Shown: piece by piece, positions 17,977 to 27,670 of the stretch | Layout of the letters: each line of letters starts with the position of its first letter | How positions within the stretch are numbered: position 1 is the first letter of the stretch | Source of the DNA: UBA6522 sp965221035 | GTDB lineage: Bacteria > Pseudomonadota > Gammaproteobacteria > Steroidobacterales > Rariloculaceae | Length of the DNA stretch: 64,000 nt | Direction of reading: 5' to 3' | Assembly (NCBI GenBank): GCA_965221035.1 | Contig: OZ244860.1 | Span: forward strand, 3,658,001-3,722,000 | Translations under genes and position numbers: made by a program | The notes under the pieces: model-generated | The model's input: only the letters and a program-made list of their open reading frames with translations | Database searches by the model: none | What the model was told of the DNA's origin: nothing

Positions 17977-20900
17977 TCTTCGGACTCCTGTCGCCAGTAG
18001 GTGAGCACTGGCGCGTTGTTGAATTCAGCCGGGAGGCAAAACAATCCGACGCATGTCAGCGGCGGAGGGGCGCATTGGGTGCCCACGCAGTCAGGATCTT
18101 CGTTGGGCGGAAAGAGGAAAACAGGTTCAACCGCGATCGAACCGGGAATCTCCACAAACCGGTCCTCTTCAGTGAGCTGCGAGTCATCCCCCAGCCGGTG
18201 GAGATTGCGTACGGGATCACCGTTGAACAAGTCCACGACATAGAGCCGGTTGGTGCCGGGAACCGGTTCGCAATGGTCGATGTCGCCCTGGTTCTCGGGC
18301 CCGGGCGTGAACGTCGTGAAGTAGATCCGGTTGTTGAAGGTGCGGCTTTCCGCCAGCACTTTCTCGCCTCGCCAGCCGCCGTCATCGAGGTCCAGCCGCC
18401 AACCGGCCTTGCCTGACGGGATCGCCACTCGCAGGTTGTCGGTAATGTCCACCAGGTCCGCGATGGTCACCGGCCTCATCGTGGCGTAGTCGCTCTGGGA
18501 AAGCGGCCTGTTGACGGCATGGTCCCGCAAGGCGAAGAAGCGGTCATGTGTGGCCGGACTGTTGGGACGCGCGCGATGTCCGGAACCGATACCGATGTGG
18601 ATGAATCGTTGCGAGCGGTTTCCTGCCAGCGCCACGTCCGGCGCATGGTAGAAGCGGCGCGACTCGGCCGCGACGGGCGCGTCGTCCGGGGCCCCGCCGA
18701 GTCGGGCGATCACGCCGCCCGCCATGAGACGGGCCGCCGGGCGGCCGTTGTATACATCGAATCGCCAGATCTGGCCGCCCATGTCGGCGGCGTAGAGCCT
18801 GTCGGCGAATCCGTCGCCGTCCAGGTCAATGACGCGGACATCGGCGGGTATGGAATAGCGCATGTCGTCGGCGTTGAAAATCGAGCCGCCAGCGGTGGCA
18901 TGCCACAGCAGGCCGCCATCGAGTGCGTCGATGACATATAGCGCGTTGCCAACGCTGTCGGTGCTGCCTTCAAGCCGGTCCTGACTCGGGTCGTAGCCGC
19001 CGCCCATTACCAGAACCAACGAGTCCGCGTTTTGCATGGCTCCCTGGATCCGGATTCGTGTGGGCACGGGTGTGGACCAGGTCTGTCCAGCGCCGGGCAA
19101 TGCGGACCCGTCGAGTCGCCACAGCACGCGCGGCGAATCCGGCCGGGTGACATCCAGTCCGTAGTACGACGCGCCGCCGCGTCGCATGCCAATGAACAGA
19201 TACACCCGCTCGCCTTCGTCCGGTTCGATCACGCCGTCGCCATCGGCCCGCACGTGGGCGCGAATGGTTCCGTCAATTCCGTAGCGCTTGAGCGGTGCTG
19301 CCTCGTTGGCGTGAAGGACCAACTGGTCCTGCAGGAACTCCGGCGGGACGAACGCCCAGCGCTCCACGCCCGTGCGGGCGTCGATGGCGTGCAGGAACCC
19401 GTCGTTGGTGGCCGCAAAGATGATGTGGTCCGCCGGATCGGGGTTCCGGGACCTGCCGCCGTAAGTGATCGATACGGGCTTGCCGTGAAGCGGGTCTCCC
19501 ATGCGCGACGGCGGCTCGCCGGGGCGCAAGGTTTGTGTGTCGATCGACCCGCGGATAAAGTCGATAAGCTCCGCTCGGGTTGGATCGCCGGGGTCCCCGA
19601 CACCGAGTAACGCGTCGTCGATGAGGCCGTTGCTCCGTCTTACGGCATTGTCGGGATGGGTCAGCAGGGTCTCGCCCAGGTACGTGTATACGAGGCGCGA
19701 ACCTGGGTCGGGAATCTGGTCCGCGGCACCGCCCATTGCCACATCCGATCCGTCGGGCGCGGTGGACCAGAGACTGCGGGAATCGGGCGCGAACCATCCA
19801 CTCTTCGGGTCAACGGCCGGCTGTCCGCTCGCGTCCAGGATGGTGCCGTCGAGCCCCCGCAGGCGGTACTTCTTGATGTTGCCCGGCCAGTGCGCATGGC
19901 CGGTAGCGCGAAACACTGCCAGATACAGTTCATCGCCGTGCCGCAGGCGGTTGAAATTGTCCAACGGCACCGTCGCCGCGACGAAGGTGGACTGCGTGTT
20001 CCGAATCGACGTGATCACGTTGGTCATGGCGGCCTGCAGGGACGCGCCGTCGCTGGTGGTGAAATAGTGGCCACCGCCTCTTGCCGCAGTGGCCTCAAGC
20101 AATGGGTCGTCGACCGTGAAGCCGACCACATGGGTGACCACTCGCTGCTTGCCCGGCATCGCGGGGTCGAGGTCCGTCGCGAAGAGGTACGCGGCCATGT
20201 CGTCCAGGCAGGCGCCGTCGCCGGTCCCGTCACATTGGGCGCCAACGACCTCGGAAAAGCCCGGCAACGTCGCGATGCGGGTATCGGCGTCCACATCCCG
20301 GGTGGGCGTGCCATCGGTGAGCAGCACGGCGAAATTCGATTGGCAGCCGTGCCGGATCGGGGGCGCGTAACGGGCGCCGCCGCTGTCCGGGTCCAGGGAT
20401 TCTGCAACCGAGACCTGCGAACCCGGCCCGCCGCCGTACTGGACCGTAGCGCCGGCGAAATACTGTCCGGCCTCGTACAGCGTTTCGGAGATCGGTGTCC
20501 AACCCTCCGGCGTCAAGGCTTCGACGCTGTCGATGAGCGTATCACGGGCCGTGTCGATGTCTTCGATCGCGTGAAGGACCGATCCGCCCTGGTCGAAATT
20601 GGTTGCCATCAGGCCGACATTCACTCCGTCGACCCTTGTCAGGAGCGTCGTGATGATGTCCCGCAATACCAGGTGACGCGATCTCTGGACTCCCGGAGAA
20701 CCGTAGTGCCAATTGAGAAAATTGCCATCGTAGACGGTGTAGAGGCGATCCGCCGGTCTTTGGCCCCAGGAGATCTCCTCCCTCGAATCGGTGCTCCAGG
20801 GCTGTTCGACGTCGCCGTTTCGAGCGAATACGGCGAGCGAATCGGCGCCGCCCCCGTGACGTCCGCCGTCGTCTTCGCATTCCACGGGCCGGGCCTTGGC

Positions 20901-21353
20901 CTGTTCGCTCAGCCGCTCCCAACGACCGCCGCCGCCGAATTGAGCATAGCGGGCGGTGTGGTTGCCGATACCCTGGTTGAAAGCGTCCAGTCCCAGCCGG
21001 CAAACCAGGGCCGAGCCCTCGAACCAGCGATCGGTTGAGCATGGCGGCGGGGCGCCGATGCCGGTGCGCCAGTAAACCCGCCCAGGGTCGCAAGATCCGT
21101 CATAGCGTCGGCCAGGGTCGTATGCCAAGCGGCCGGGGATTGACTGGGCCAGGCTGGCGGAGGTGTCCAGGATCAGCAATACATTCGGCCTAACGTCGGC
21201 GAAACGGCTTGCATCAGAGACGAATAGTTCGGTATCGTCTCCGAAAGCTGACTTTGCGTAAGCCAGTGTTGCGCCGATCACCAGTACAAACAGGTGCAAT
21301 GCCATCCGGTTCAGGCTTCTTCTGGAGTATTGGTGTGGTTTGTGGGTCATCAT
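17973..21353 (-). CDS. pilY1: Type IV pilus assembly and adhesion protein PilY1
   Basis: A large exported protein (about 1126 residues) with a signal-like helix near residues 18-32 (LFVLVIGATLAYAKSAFG). A von Willebrand A-like half carries the MIDAS-type DTSAS, and the C-terminal beta-propeller is typical of PilY1. The sequence DLDGDGFAD near residue 870 resembles the calcium-binding loop known in PilY1. I take ATG 21353; a second ATG follows at once. It caps the pilus and controls retraction and adhesion in relatives. Confidence 0.92.
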   Translation of the reverse strand: MMTHKPHQYSRRSLNRMALHLFVLVIGATLAYAKSAFGDDTELFVSDASRFADVRPNVLLILDTSASLAQSIPGRLAYDPGRRYDGSCDPGRVYWRTGIGAPPPCSTDRWFEGSALVCRLGLDAFNQGIGNHTARYAQFGGGGRWERLSEQAKARPVECEDDGGRHGGGADSLAVFARNGDVEQPWSTDSREEISWGQRPADRLYTVYDGNFLNWHYGSPGVQRSRHLVLRDIITTLLTRVDGVNVGLMATNFDQGGSVLHAIEDIDTARDTLIDSVEALTPEGWTPISETLYEAGQYFAGATVQYGGGPGSQVSVAESLDPDSGGARYAPPIRHGCQSNFAVLLTDGTPTRDVDADTRIATLPGFSEVVGAQCDGTGDGACLDDMAAYLFATDLDPAMPGKQRVVTHVVGFTVDDPLLEATAARGGGHYFTTSDGASLQAAMTNVITSIRNTQSTFVAATVPLDNFNRLRHGDELYLAVFRATGHAHWPGNIKKYRLRGLDGTILDASGQPAVDPKSGWFAPDSRSLWSTAPDGSDVAMGGAADQIPDPGSRLVYTYLGETLLTHPDNAVRRSNGLIDDALLGVGDPGDPTRAELIDFIRGSIDTQTLRPGEPPSRMGDPLHGKPVSITYGGRSRNPDPADHIIFAATNDGFLHAIDARTGVERWAFVPPEFLQDQLVLHANEAAPLKRYGIDGTIRAHVRADGDGVIEPDEGERVYLFIGMRRGGASYYGLDVTRPDSPRVLWRLDGSALPGAGQTWSTPVPTRIRIQGAMQNADSLVLVMGGGYDPSQDRLEGSTDSVGNALYVIDALDGGLLWHATAGGSIFNADDMRYSIPADVRVIDLDGDGFADRLYAADMGGQIWRFDVYNGRPAARLMAGGVIARLGGAPDDAPVAAESRRFYHAPDVALAGNRSQRFIHIGIGSGHRARPNSPATHDRFFALRDHAVNRPLSQSDYATMRPVTIADLVDITDNLRVAIPSGKAGWRLDLDDGGWRGEKVLAESRTFNNRIYFTTFTPGPENQGDIDHCEPVPGTNRLYVVDLFNGDPVRNLHRLGDDSQLTEEDRFVEIPGSIAVEPVFLFPPNEDPDCVGTQCAPPPLTCVGLFCLPAEFNNAPVLTYWRQESEE

Positions 21354-21381
21354 CCGTTTTCTGCTGGGTGCGATTGGGTGG

Positions 21382-21837
21382 CTACGGGACTGTGGCACCA
21401 CCCGGTCCCAGGACATAGAAGCCTTGGCGCTGGGTCGAGACGGCGTTTCTGGGACCCGTCCCCACCGCCGTGATCTCAAAATGAAACGCCCGCAATCCGA
21501 TGGAACCTTCGCCCAGGCTGAAGGCGGCGTCCGGGACGGGAGTCGATTCGGTGAAGACTGTTACAGCTTCGGTGGCGGCCGCGCCATCGTCGAGCTGCGT
21601 GAGGGGAAGGACGCCCGGCGAGTCCACGCTGAACCCGGTCCGGGCAATGGCCAGATCGATACCGGTTGCGGCCGCCTGGAACGCGAAATCGTAGGACGCG
21701 ACGTTGCCTGACATCATGACCTGCCGCGTCGCCGTACTCATGGCCGACGTGCCGATCACCGTTATGGATGCGAGCAATACCAGCGCGACGATCAGGGCCG
21801 CGCCGGACTGTTGCCGCTTGCCGGTCCGGGCGCTCAA
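21382..21837 (-). CDS. pilX: Minor pilin PilX
   Basis: A 151-residue protein with the PilX N-terminus QQSGAALIVALVLLASI, a class III prepilin-like sequence lacking the usual Glu5, followed by AFQAAATGIDLAIA. It overlaps pilW by 4 bp and precedes pilY1 by 28 bp. It is a structural minor pilin of the initiation complex. Confidence 0.9.
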   Translation of the reverse strand: MSARTGKRQQSGAALIVALVLLASITVIGTSAMSTATRQVMMSGNVASYDFAFQAAATGIDLAIARTGFSVDSPGVLPLTQLDDGAAATEAVTVFTESTPVPDAAFSLGEGSIGLRAFHFEITAVGTGPRNAVSTQRQGFYVLGPGGATVP

Positions 21838-22844
21838 AACGACGACCTGGCATTGCGCAGCTGGATGGTCCGTGTCACGACGATTCGCCGGAACGCGTCA
21901 TTGGGAGCCGGCAGATTCTGATCCACATAGACGTACTCATCGGCATCCAGATGTCCTTGTTCGGGCCGTTCCGCGCGCACTCGCAGCCAGACGCGCACCG
22001 CCAGGACCCGGGCATCGGGTATGTACGCGGGATCATCAGGGTCGAGTAGCGGATCATCCGGGTTGACGTATCGATTGACCGATCCCCGGCCCGGACCCTG
22101 GGCCGGGTCCGTATCCACGCCAAATTGGACCTGGAGATCCTCGACGCCTGGGACGATTTCCTGATCGACGATCCTCGCACCCAGGGAACTGCCGGCGAGC
22201 GCCTTGACGCGTAATGACGGCACCTGGTTGCCAGGCGTGTCCAGCGAAGAGCCCCGGCTGACGTAATATCCCCGGCTCAGCAGTTGAAAGGACCGGGTTT
22301 GCGGTGCTGACGTTTCCGGGGCCGGCACTGCACCGTCGAAAATGGCGCCGTTTCCAAAGCGGGCGGTGCCCACATACAGGGTGCCTTGTCGGAATTGGTT
22401 TGGCGGTGTCGGTACCGAGCCGGTACGGCGCACCACAAGGGTGTCGGCGTCGGGCCGCGCCTGTCGGAACGGGGCACAACCGTCCCAGCCGAATCCGTTG
22501 TTGGTCCCCGCCACCGGAGCATCCAGGTCGACGGCCCAGTTGCGTGCGCAGTCGCCGCGAACGGCAAGGCCCGGCGGAATCGGCTGCGTGGACGATGCGC
22601 GATTGACGATGTCCCTCGGCCGCGCGCCGATCCCAAGGTGTCCGGCCATGCGCAGGTCGTCTTCCAGAAACGCCATCGCCAGCCTGGCGTGCTCCTGAAG
22701 ACGCGCCGTGGATTCGTTGACCAGGAATACCGCTTGTCCTTGCGTGAACGCGGTCATTGCGCCGAGCAGCAGGAAGGAGCCGAGAGACATGGCCACCATG
22801 AGTTCGATCAGCGTCATCCCGCGTTCCATGAATTCGTGCCTCAT
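21834..22844 (-). CDS. pilW: Minor pilin PilW
   Basis: A 336-residue prepilin with the cleavage motif RG|MTLIELMVAMSLGSFLLLG, then EHARLAMAFLEDDLRMAGHLG, which is characteristic of PilW. It overlaps pilV and pilX by 4 bp each, so the genes are translationally coupled. Confidence 0.93.
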   Translation of the reverse strand: MRHEFMERGMTLIELMVAMSLGSFLLLGAMTAFTQGQAVFLVNESTARLQEHARLAMAFLEDDLRMAGHLGIGARPRDIVNRASSTQPIPPGLAVRGDCARNWAVDLDAPVAGTNNGFGWDGCAPFRQARPDADTLVVRRTGSVPTPPNQFRQGTLYVGTARFGNGAIFDGAVPAPETSAPQTRSFQLLSRGYYVSRGSSLDTPGNQVPSLRVKALAGSSLGARIVDQEIVPGVEDLQVQFGVDTDPAQGPGRGSVNRYVNPDDPLLDPDDPAYIPDARVLAVRVWLRVRAERPEQGHLDADEYVYVDQNLPAPNDAFRRIVVTRTIQLRNARSSF

Positions 22845-23305
22845 CGTTGCCCGGCCAGGATCGTGAGACGGTGTTGGAGTCGGCCTTGACGGGGTTCAGC
22901 CCAGGACACTTCAAGTCGATAGGTCGCGGGGGCGGTTCCTGAATCGACCTGAATGTTCCAATCTCCTTCCGGAAGGTCGTCGCGAATCGTTCGGTCCCAG
23001 AGAAACAGGTCGTGAGCCGCCAGCTGGTCTGGAGAACAGTCGAAAGCCATGGCCGTGGTGGCTGCGCAGCCATTGTCGCTGCCGGCGCCGGCGTACGCGT
23101 CGAGTCCGAGCGGGTTGCTACGGATGCGCTCCGCCATGTCGGCCGCCAGGTTGGCCGCATGGGTTCGGTAATTGGCCGTCCGACCGACAGAGATTCCCTG
23201 TATCTGCAACGCGGCGACACCGAGCAGCCCCACGGACAAGACGACCAGCGCCACCAGCGTTTCCACCAGGGTAAGGCCGCCTTGGACGGTCGTTCGCTCA
23301 GGCAT
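22841..23305 (-). CDS. pilV: Minor pilin PilV
   Basis: A 154-residue prepilin: GG|LTLVETLVALVVLSVGLLG, then AANLAADMAERIRSNPLG, the PilV hallmark. The start is ATG 23305, inside the last codons of fimT (8-bp overlap). Confidence 0.93.
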   Translation of the reverse strand: MPERTTVQGGLTLVETLVALVVLSVGLLGVAALQIQGISVGRTANYRTHAANLAADMAERIRSNPLGLDAYAGAGSDNGCAATTAMAFDCSPDQLAAHDLFLWDRTIRDDLPEGDWNIQVDSGTAPATYRLEVSWAEPRQGRLQHRLTILAGQR

Positions 23306-23831
23306 CGCAGTTGACCGTTGGCATGCCGGGGCCGTTGCGGGCGACGCGCGGCCGGCCGGTGAAGCTGACCACGACGGCTCGTGCCTGGCCCGCACCGCGG
23401 CGGTCGCAAAAAGTCACCGTGCCGTTGGTGCTGCGGCGGCCGAAGGGTCGGAACTCGAACAGGCGCCGATTGGCCGTGATGCTGCCCGTCATCCGCGGCT
23501 GATATGCGAACAGTTGCGGTTCATCGGCATCGCGGCGGGGCGGATTGTCCGCGTCGGCATTGACGAACACCATCCAACCCTGGTCGAAGTCCATGTCCGA
23601 TCCGCCGCAACGGGTACCGTCTTCGGTCTTGCACAACACTGTCGGGCGACCACGCTTGAACGCTTCGCTGCGGGCGACCTGCACGGCCGTGATGAAGCCG
23701 TTCACGTCCGCCGTGCGGTGGGCATTCAAAATGAAGCCGCCCAGACCGGGGATGGCCGTCGCCGCGAGCACGGCAGCGACCAGGAGCACAATCATCAGTT
23801 CCAGCAATGTGAATCCGCGGTTATCTGCCAT
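23298..23831 (-). CDS. fimT: Type IV pilus minor pseudopilin FimT/FimU (GspH family)
   Basis: A 177-residue prepilin with RG|FTLLELMIVLLVAAVLAA and a GspH-type globular domain (QVARSEAFKRG). ATG 23831 is preceded by GGGAG at good spacing; upstream sequence in frame is not family-like. It is the first gene of the minor-pilin operon. Confidence 0.92.
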   Translation of the reverse strand: MADNRGFTLLELMIVLLVAAVLAATAIPGLGGFILNAHRTADVNGFITAVQVARSEAFKRGRPTVLCKTEDGTRCGGSDMDFDQGWMVFVNADADNPPRRDADEPQLFAYQPRMTGSITANRRLFEFRPFGRRSTNGTVTFCDRRGAGQARAVVVSFTGRPRVARNGPGMPTVNCDA

Positions 23832-24054
23832 GCGCCCGCTCCCGAAAACGTTGAAATGCAGCCTAGGCGATCCAGTGGCGAAGGCGTGAGCGCTGAATCT
23901 GGGCGATTTGTGTGGAAATGCGGTTGTGGTCCGGCAGGGCGGGGGAGAGCAGGGCGGAGGGCTCCGGTGTGGAGGCCGTGTCAGTACGGGGCGGCGGTTA
24001 TGGACAGCGTGGCCATCGGCGTCGATGACTATGGGCACGGCGGCAAATAAGAAG

Positions 24055-24060
24055 GATAAT
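24055..24060 (+). promoter_or_regulatory. Possible -10 box of tRNA-Thr
   Basis: GATAAT lies 21 bp before the tRNA 5' end, with a weak -35 match (TGGGCA at 24032-24037) 17 bp upstream. Confidence 0.35.
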
Positions 24061-24081
24061 GTGCCGCTTCTGCCTATCGTT

Positions 24082-24157
24082 GCCGGTGTAGCTCAGGCGG
24101 TAGAGCAACGCATTCGTAATGCGTGGGTCGGCGGTTCGAATCCGTCCACCGGCACCA
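24082..24157 (+). tRNA. thrT: tRNA-Thr (anticodon CGU)
   Basis: All cloverleaf parts can be drawn: a 7-bp acceptor stem (GCCGGTG with CACCGGC), D arm GCTC/GAGC, anticodon stem ACGCA/TGCGT with loop TTCGTAA (anticodon CGT in DNA), T arm with TTCGAAT, and an encoded CCA end. The total is 76 nt. The region immediately 3' is accessory DNA, so this tRNA may be an integration site; I found no second copy of its 3' end in the window. Confidence 0.97.
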
Positions 24158-24273
24158 ACGATTCCCCCTTCAAAACGACACGGTCCGCCCAGCTCCGCGA
24201 TCGCGGTGAAAAGTCACGGGTGTGCTAGGACGCATATGTGACGGCGAAGTCAGCCGGACACCGGTAACGTGGG

Positions 24274-25250
24274 TTGCGGAGGAACTCACTTGTCGGGGTC
24301 GTGAACCAGATGCGGTTTCAGTATGGGTTCTCTGCAACCGCTGGTGTTGTCAGCGAGGAATGGCTGTATGCGTGGCCCTTGGGACGCATTCAGTGCTGGT
24401 TCGAACGCACGACCGATTCAGAGTCGGGAGAAGTCAGGTGCAAGTTCGGCAACAAGCTTGCGGGCGACAAGGAAGTGTGGCGCAGGGCCACACGGCCGAA
24501 CGCGCTGCTCCTGTCAACGGCGGTCACACTCAACAGCGAGCAATTGAAGCCTATTTCGAATGGTTCAATGAAAACCTTCACGTGAGTGGTTCTGGAGGCT
24601 GGGACGATAAATTTACGGTGCAATGGTGTGAGGGTGATCGCAAGGAGGAAGTACTTCAGTTCTTGCGCACCGCGGACTTCGCGATTGACGATCTACGAAT
24701 AATCAAGAAGAACTTCACACCGGATATGCTCCCGGCCGGCATGCCAGCGGGACTTAGGAAGGAGATGGAGGAGGGATTCACTGGCAAAACGCTGGAAAGG
24801 GTGCTCGTCAGCCACAAATCGAAGCACGGTCAGGCGATTGAGCTGCCGTTGCATGAGGAATCGGACGGTACCCAGAAGATTTTCAATCTCGCGGCTCAGT
24901 GGATCGACACGTTCGATAACGGACACGTGATTGTGTTCGACGAGTTGCATGAACACCTGCATCCGAAGCTGGTTCGGTACCTGGTGGATCGGTTCCACGA
25001 TCCCGCAGCGAATGCGAACGGAGCGCAGCTCGTCTTCAGTACGCACGATACCTCGATACTGAGTCAGGAAGTATTCCGACGGGACCAGATCTGGTTCTGC
25101 GAGCGCAACTCACAGCAGGAAACCTCGTTATTCCCGCTGACGGACTTTAGGCTGTGGCGCGGTGTGGATAATCTGGCGCGCTCTTACCTGGGTGGCCGGT
25201 ACGGTGCGTTACCTGCGCTTCGTTCTCCCTCGACCATGACGGTGGATTGA
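24274..25250 (+). pseudogene. Remnant of an AAA15-type ATPase
   Basis: The C-terminal two-thirds of a COG1106/AAA15-like ATPase can be read, but in two frames. The first part (SEEWLYAWPLGR, RATRPNALLLS, LNSEQLKPI) is in the frame of 24274. The rest (FEWFNENLHV onward, Walker B region VIVFDELHEHLHP, FSTHDTSIL, RRDQIWFCER and SGRYGALP-like end) is in the frame of 24222. The frame changes at a T-run at 24554-24556, consistent with loss of one T. The N-terminus with Walker A is missing. Such ATPases usually pair with RloB-type partners in defence islands; none is seen here. Confidence 0.8.
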
Positions 25251-25552
25251 ATCGTAGCGAAGCGTCGGCATGCACATCAACTCAAGAAACGCCCTCCACA
25301 GGGTGAGCCTTACGATCGCATGCGGAACTTGTGCTGCGAAGGGATTCCGCTGTCACTGTAAATGGCGCGAAGGTTCTTGTAATGGAACATTGAAACCGGT
25401 TGGTAGTGAAGCCATGGAAGAGCTCGTTCGGCCAAGTATTCGCGGTAGAGAGTCTTGGGGCGCAACAGGAACAACAATTCCATTGACAACTTATCATTAA
25501 GCAGCGGAAATGATATCTTTAGCCATCTTAAGTAGGCGGACAAAAGATATTT
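25251..25552. other. AT-richer gap without a supported gene
   Basis: This stretch is visibly richer in A and T than its surroundings. A minus-strand reading from 25633 to 25310 (107 residues, with segments such as WLHYQPVSMFHYKNL) looks partly protein-like. I recognise no family, see no good ribosome-binding site, and do not call it. Confidence 0.4.
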
Positions 25553-26128
25553 GTGGATACGCATCCAGATATCAAAAAAACCGTCATACGGCGATGCGCT
25601 CGAATTGTGGACGAGGGGGTCCAGGTCCAGCACGCCTGCAAAATTAAAGAACCACCCGAGGGCGGATTTGCGACGTTACGGATGCTGCTCGACGCCGGTG
25701 CGCCGCGGGCCTTCGTGAAGTTCCTGGGTAAAAGCGACAATCGCAAGCCGCCGGATTGGTCCACCATAGCGGAGATCAAGGGCGACGGCTGTCACTGGGC
25801 CAGCACCTATCGCGACGTCAAGCGGCCGATAGGAGTTTAGGACGCCGCTGTCATGTTTATTGCCCGCCTGATCAGCGACCCGAACGACATTCGCATTTTT
25901 GGGCTCGCTGTCGGCATGAAACACCAGCCTGGCCGGGATGGTGGGACACCCTCCGACATCGCGCGGAGGCCATGGAAGGAGACATGGCCGCGATTCATCC
26001 GCGTCCATAATGCCAGGTTCTTCGTGGAGACGATGGCGAACGGCGTTTGCCTTAACGAACTGATCGACACGCTCGGTCAGCTGGACTGGCCGGTGCTGCC
26101 GGATGTCGCACCAGAGGGCAGTGTTTGA
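25553..26128 (+). pseudogene. Amber-interrupted gene upstream of an HNH endonuclease
   Basis: A single frame runs from 25553 to 26128, broken only by TAG at 25838-25840. On both sides the sequence reads as one protein: ...YRDVKRPIGV, stop, DAAVMFIARLISDPNDIRIFGLAVGMKH. CAG (Gln) to TAG is the simplest cause. Alternatively, translation could restart at ATG 25853, helped by AGGA about 11 bases before it. The function of the family is not known to me. It ends 2 bp before the HNH gene, so the two were probably one operon. The true N-terminus is unclear. Confidence 0.55.
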
Positions 26129-26130
26129 CC

Positions 26131-27051
26131 ATGGGCATCAACCTCGTCATCGCCGTCACTGACGGACACTGGTTCGAGACGCTGCGGCGGCAGCCGGACC
26201 TGGGCGAGGTCAATTTCTGGGCGCCATCGGATCGGCCCTTCCGGGCGCTCCAGCCGGGCGAGCTGTTCCTGTTCAAGCTGCACGCGCCGCGCAACTTTAT
26301 CGTGGGTGGGGGCATCTTTGCCCATGCTAACGTGCTGCCCTGTTCATTGGCCTGGGAGGCGTTCGGCGTGGCCAACGGCGCGCGGTCGGCCGGGGAAATG
26401 CGGGCGCGCATCGCCAAGTATAGAAAGGCCGATCCCGACGACCGCAGAGAATTTGACGTCGGCTGCCGCATCCTGACCCAGCCGTTCTTCTTCGACGAGG
26501 CTGACTGGATCCGCGTCCCGGAAAGCTGGTCCCCGAACATCGTCTCATTCAAGACCTACAACACCAGCGACGCCGAGGGCTTGGCCTTGTGGGAGGCGAT
26601 TAACAACTGCCTGGGCCGTCGCCCGGGCCCCGGAATAGCGGAAGACCAGGCGCGGTCCGGCAGTCCGTACCTCATCCGGCCGCGTCTGGGGCAGGGTGCC
26701 TTCCGTGTGCTGGTGACCCACATCTACGGGCGACGCTGTGCGGTGACCCGGGAACGGACGCTGCCGGCGCTGGAGGCAGCACACATCAGGCCGTATGGCG
26801 ACGGCGGTGCGCACGAGGCGCGGAACGGGATGCTGCTCAGGCGCGACATCCACAGCCTGTTCGATGCCGGCTATGTGACGGTGACGCCCGATCTCGAATT
26901 CGAGGTCAGCCGCCGCATCAAGGAGGAGTTCGAAAACGGCCGGCACTATTACGCCCTTCACGGTCACCGGATAATGGCGCCTGAGGACGCCTTGCAGCGC
27001 CCCGACCCGGATGCCCTGGCCTGGCACAACGAGAGGTGTTTCAGGGGGTAG
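26131..27051 (+). CDS. HNH endonuclease, putative restriction enzyme
   Basis: A 306-residue protein whose C-terminal third is an HNH nuclease of the COG3440-like restriction group: CAVTRERTLPALEAAHIRPYG near residue 205, then GMLLRRDIHSLFDAGYV with the conserved Asn-less LLRRDIH pattern. The N-terminal half (RPFRALQPGELFLFKL, GGGIFAHANVLP) resembles a DNA- or modified-base-reading PUA/EVE-like fold; that part is inference. I take ATG 26131, 2 bp after the previous stop. It appears intact, while the genes on both sides are damaged. Confidence 0.75.
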   Translation: MGINLVIAVTDGHWFETLRRQPDLGEVNFWAPSDRPFRALQPGELFLFKLHAPRNFIVGGGIFAHANVLPCSLAWEAFGVANGARSAGEMRARIAKYRKADPDDRREFDVGCRILTQPFFFDEADWIRVPESWSPNIVSFKTYNTSDAEGLALWEAINNCLGRRPGPGIAEDQARSGSPYLIRPRLGQGAFRVLVTHIYGRRCAVTRERTLPALEAAHIRPYGDGGAHEARNGMLLRRDIHSLFDAGYVTVTPDLEFEVSRRIKEEFENGRHYYALHGHRIMAPEDALQRPDPDALAWHNERCFRG

Positions 27052-27062
27052 GGGATGGCGCG

Positions 27063-27383
27063 ATGACCGATACCGACCGGGACACCCTGATGCGGTTGGC
27101 GGCTTTCGAACATGTCAGAAGCCTGAGCGAAATCTACGGCCATCTGACCGCTAAACATCTGAAACCGGGTTTCCGCTTTGAGGGCGAGCGCATCCCGCTC
27201 GTCAATCCTCAGCGGGGCATCTTCAAACCTAAACGGATGCGGTTTCTGCTCTCCATCAGGACCGTATTTCCGAAACCAGGCGGGCAGGTCTGGTACGACG
27301 ATCAGCGGGACGTGCACCGCCAGATCTTCGAGGGCGACGAGATGGTCGACTACGCCTTTATGGGAAAGGATCCCGACGCTTGA
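27063..27383 (+). pseudogene. Truncated second HNH-type restriction protein (N-terminal part)
   Basis: The 106-residue reading resembles the N-terminus of another putative restriction endonuclease family: DRDTLMRLAAFEHVRSLSE, then GERIPLVNPQRGIFKP, VWYDDQRDVHRQIFEGDE and VDYAFMGKDPDA. It stops there; in relatives the nuclease part would follow. The DNA after 27383 is unrelated and GC-rich with stem-loops, so the gene seems cut by a rearrangement. It lies 11 bp after the intact HNH gene. Confidence 0.65.
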
Positions 27384-27393
27384 AGTTGTGGAC

Positions 27394-27465
27394 GGGTCCT
27401 TCGGACCGGCGCGCGCCCTTCAGGCCGTGGGGACGGCCCGTGGACAACGCCTCCGCGTTGCCCAC
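27394..27465. repeat. Cluster of three stem-loops
   Basis: Three hairpins follow each other. GGTCC-TTC-GGACC is at 27395-27407. GGCCGT-GGGG-ACGGCC is at 27423-27438. A longer stem at 27440-27465 has CAACGC-CTCC-GCGTTG as its core and extends by four more pairs beyond one A/C mismatch. The rest of the gap to 27670 shows no gene. Confidence 0.75.
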
Positions 27466-27670
27466 CGCCCGACCCCACTCGCCCGCCTCCCGCCCACGAA
27501 CTTCACCGGACCCGCAACAAGTGATTTCAGGAAGACAAAGAAGAGGATCGCCCTGCCCCTTGACAGCTCCGGACCCGGGCGGCAGATTCAGTCGACGAGG
27601 GCAGTTCTTTCAAACGGAGTACACCTTATCTCCGCCGTCAAACTGTGCAACAAACCAGGATCCCGGGGCT

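Noticed and set aside
25310..25633. 107-codon minus-strand ORF in the AT-rich gap
   Set aside because: Some segments look protein-like, but there is no ribosome-binding site, no known family and no partner. It is kept only as a note on the gap.
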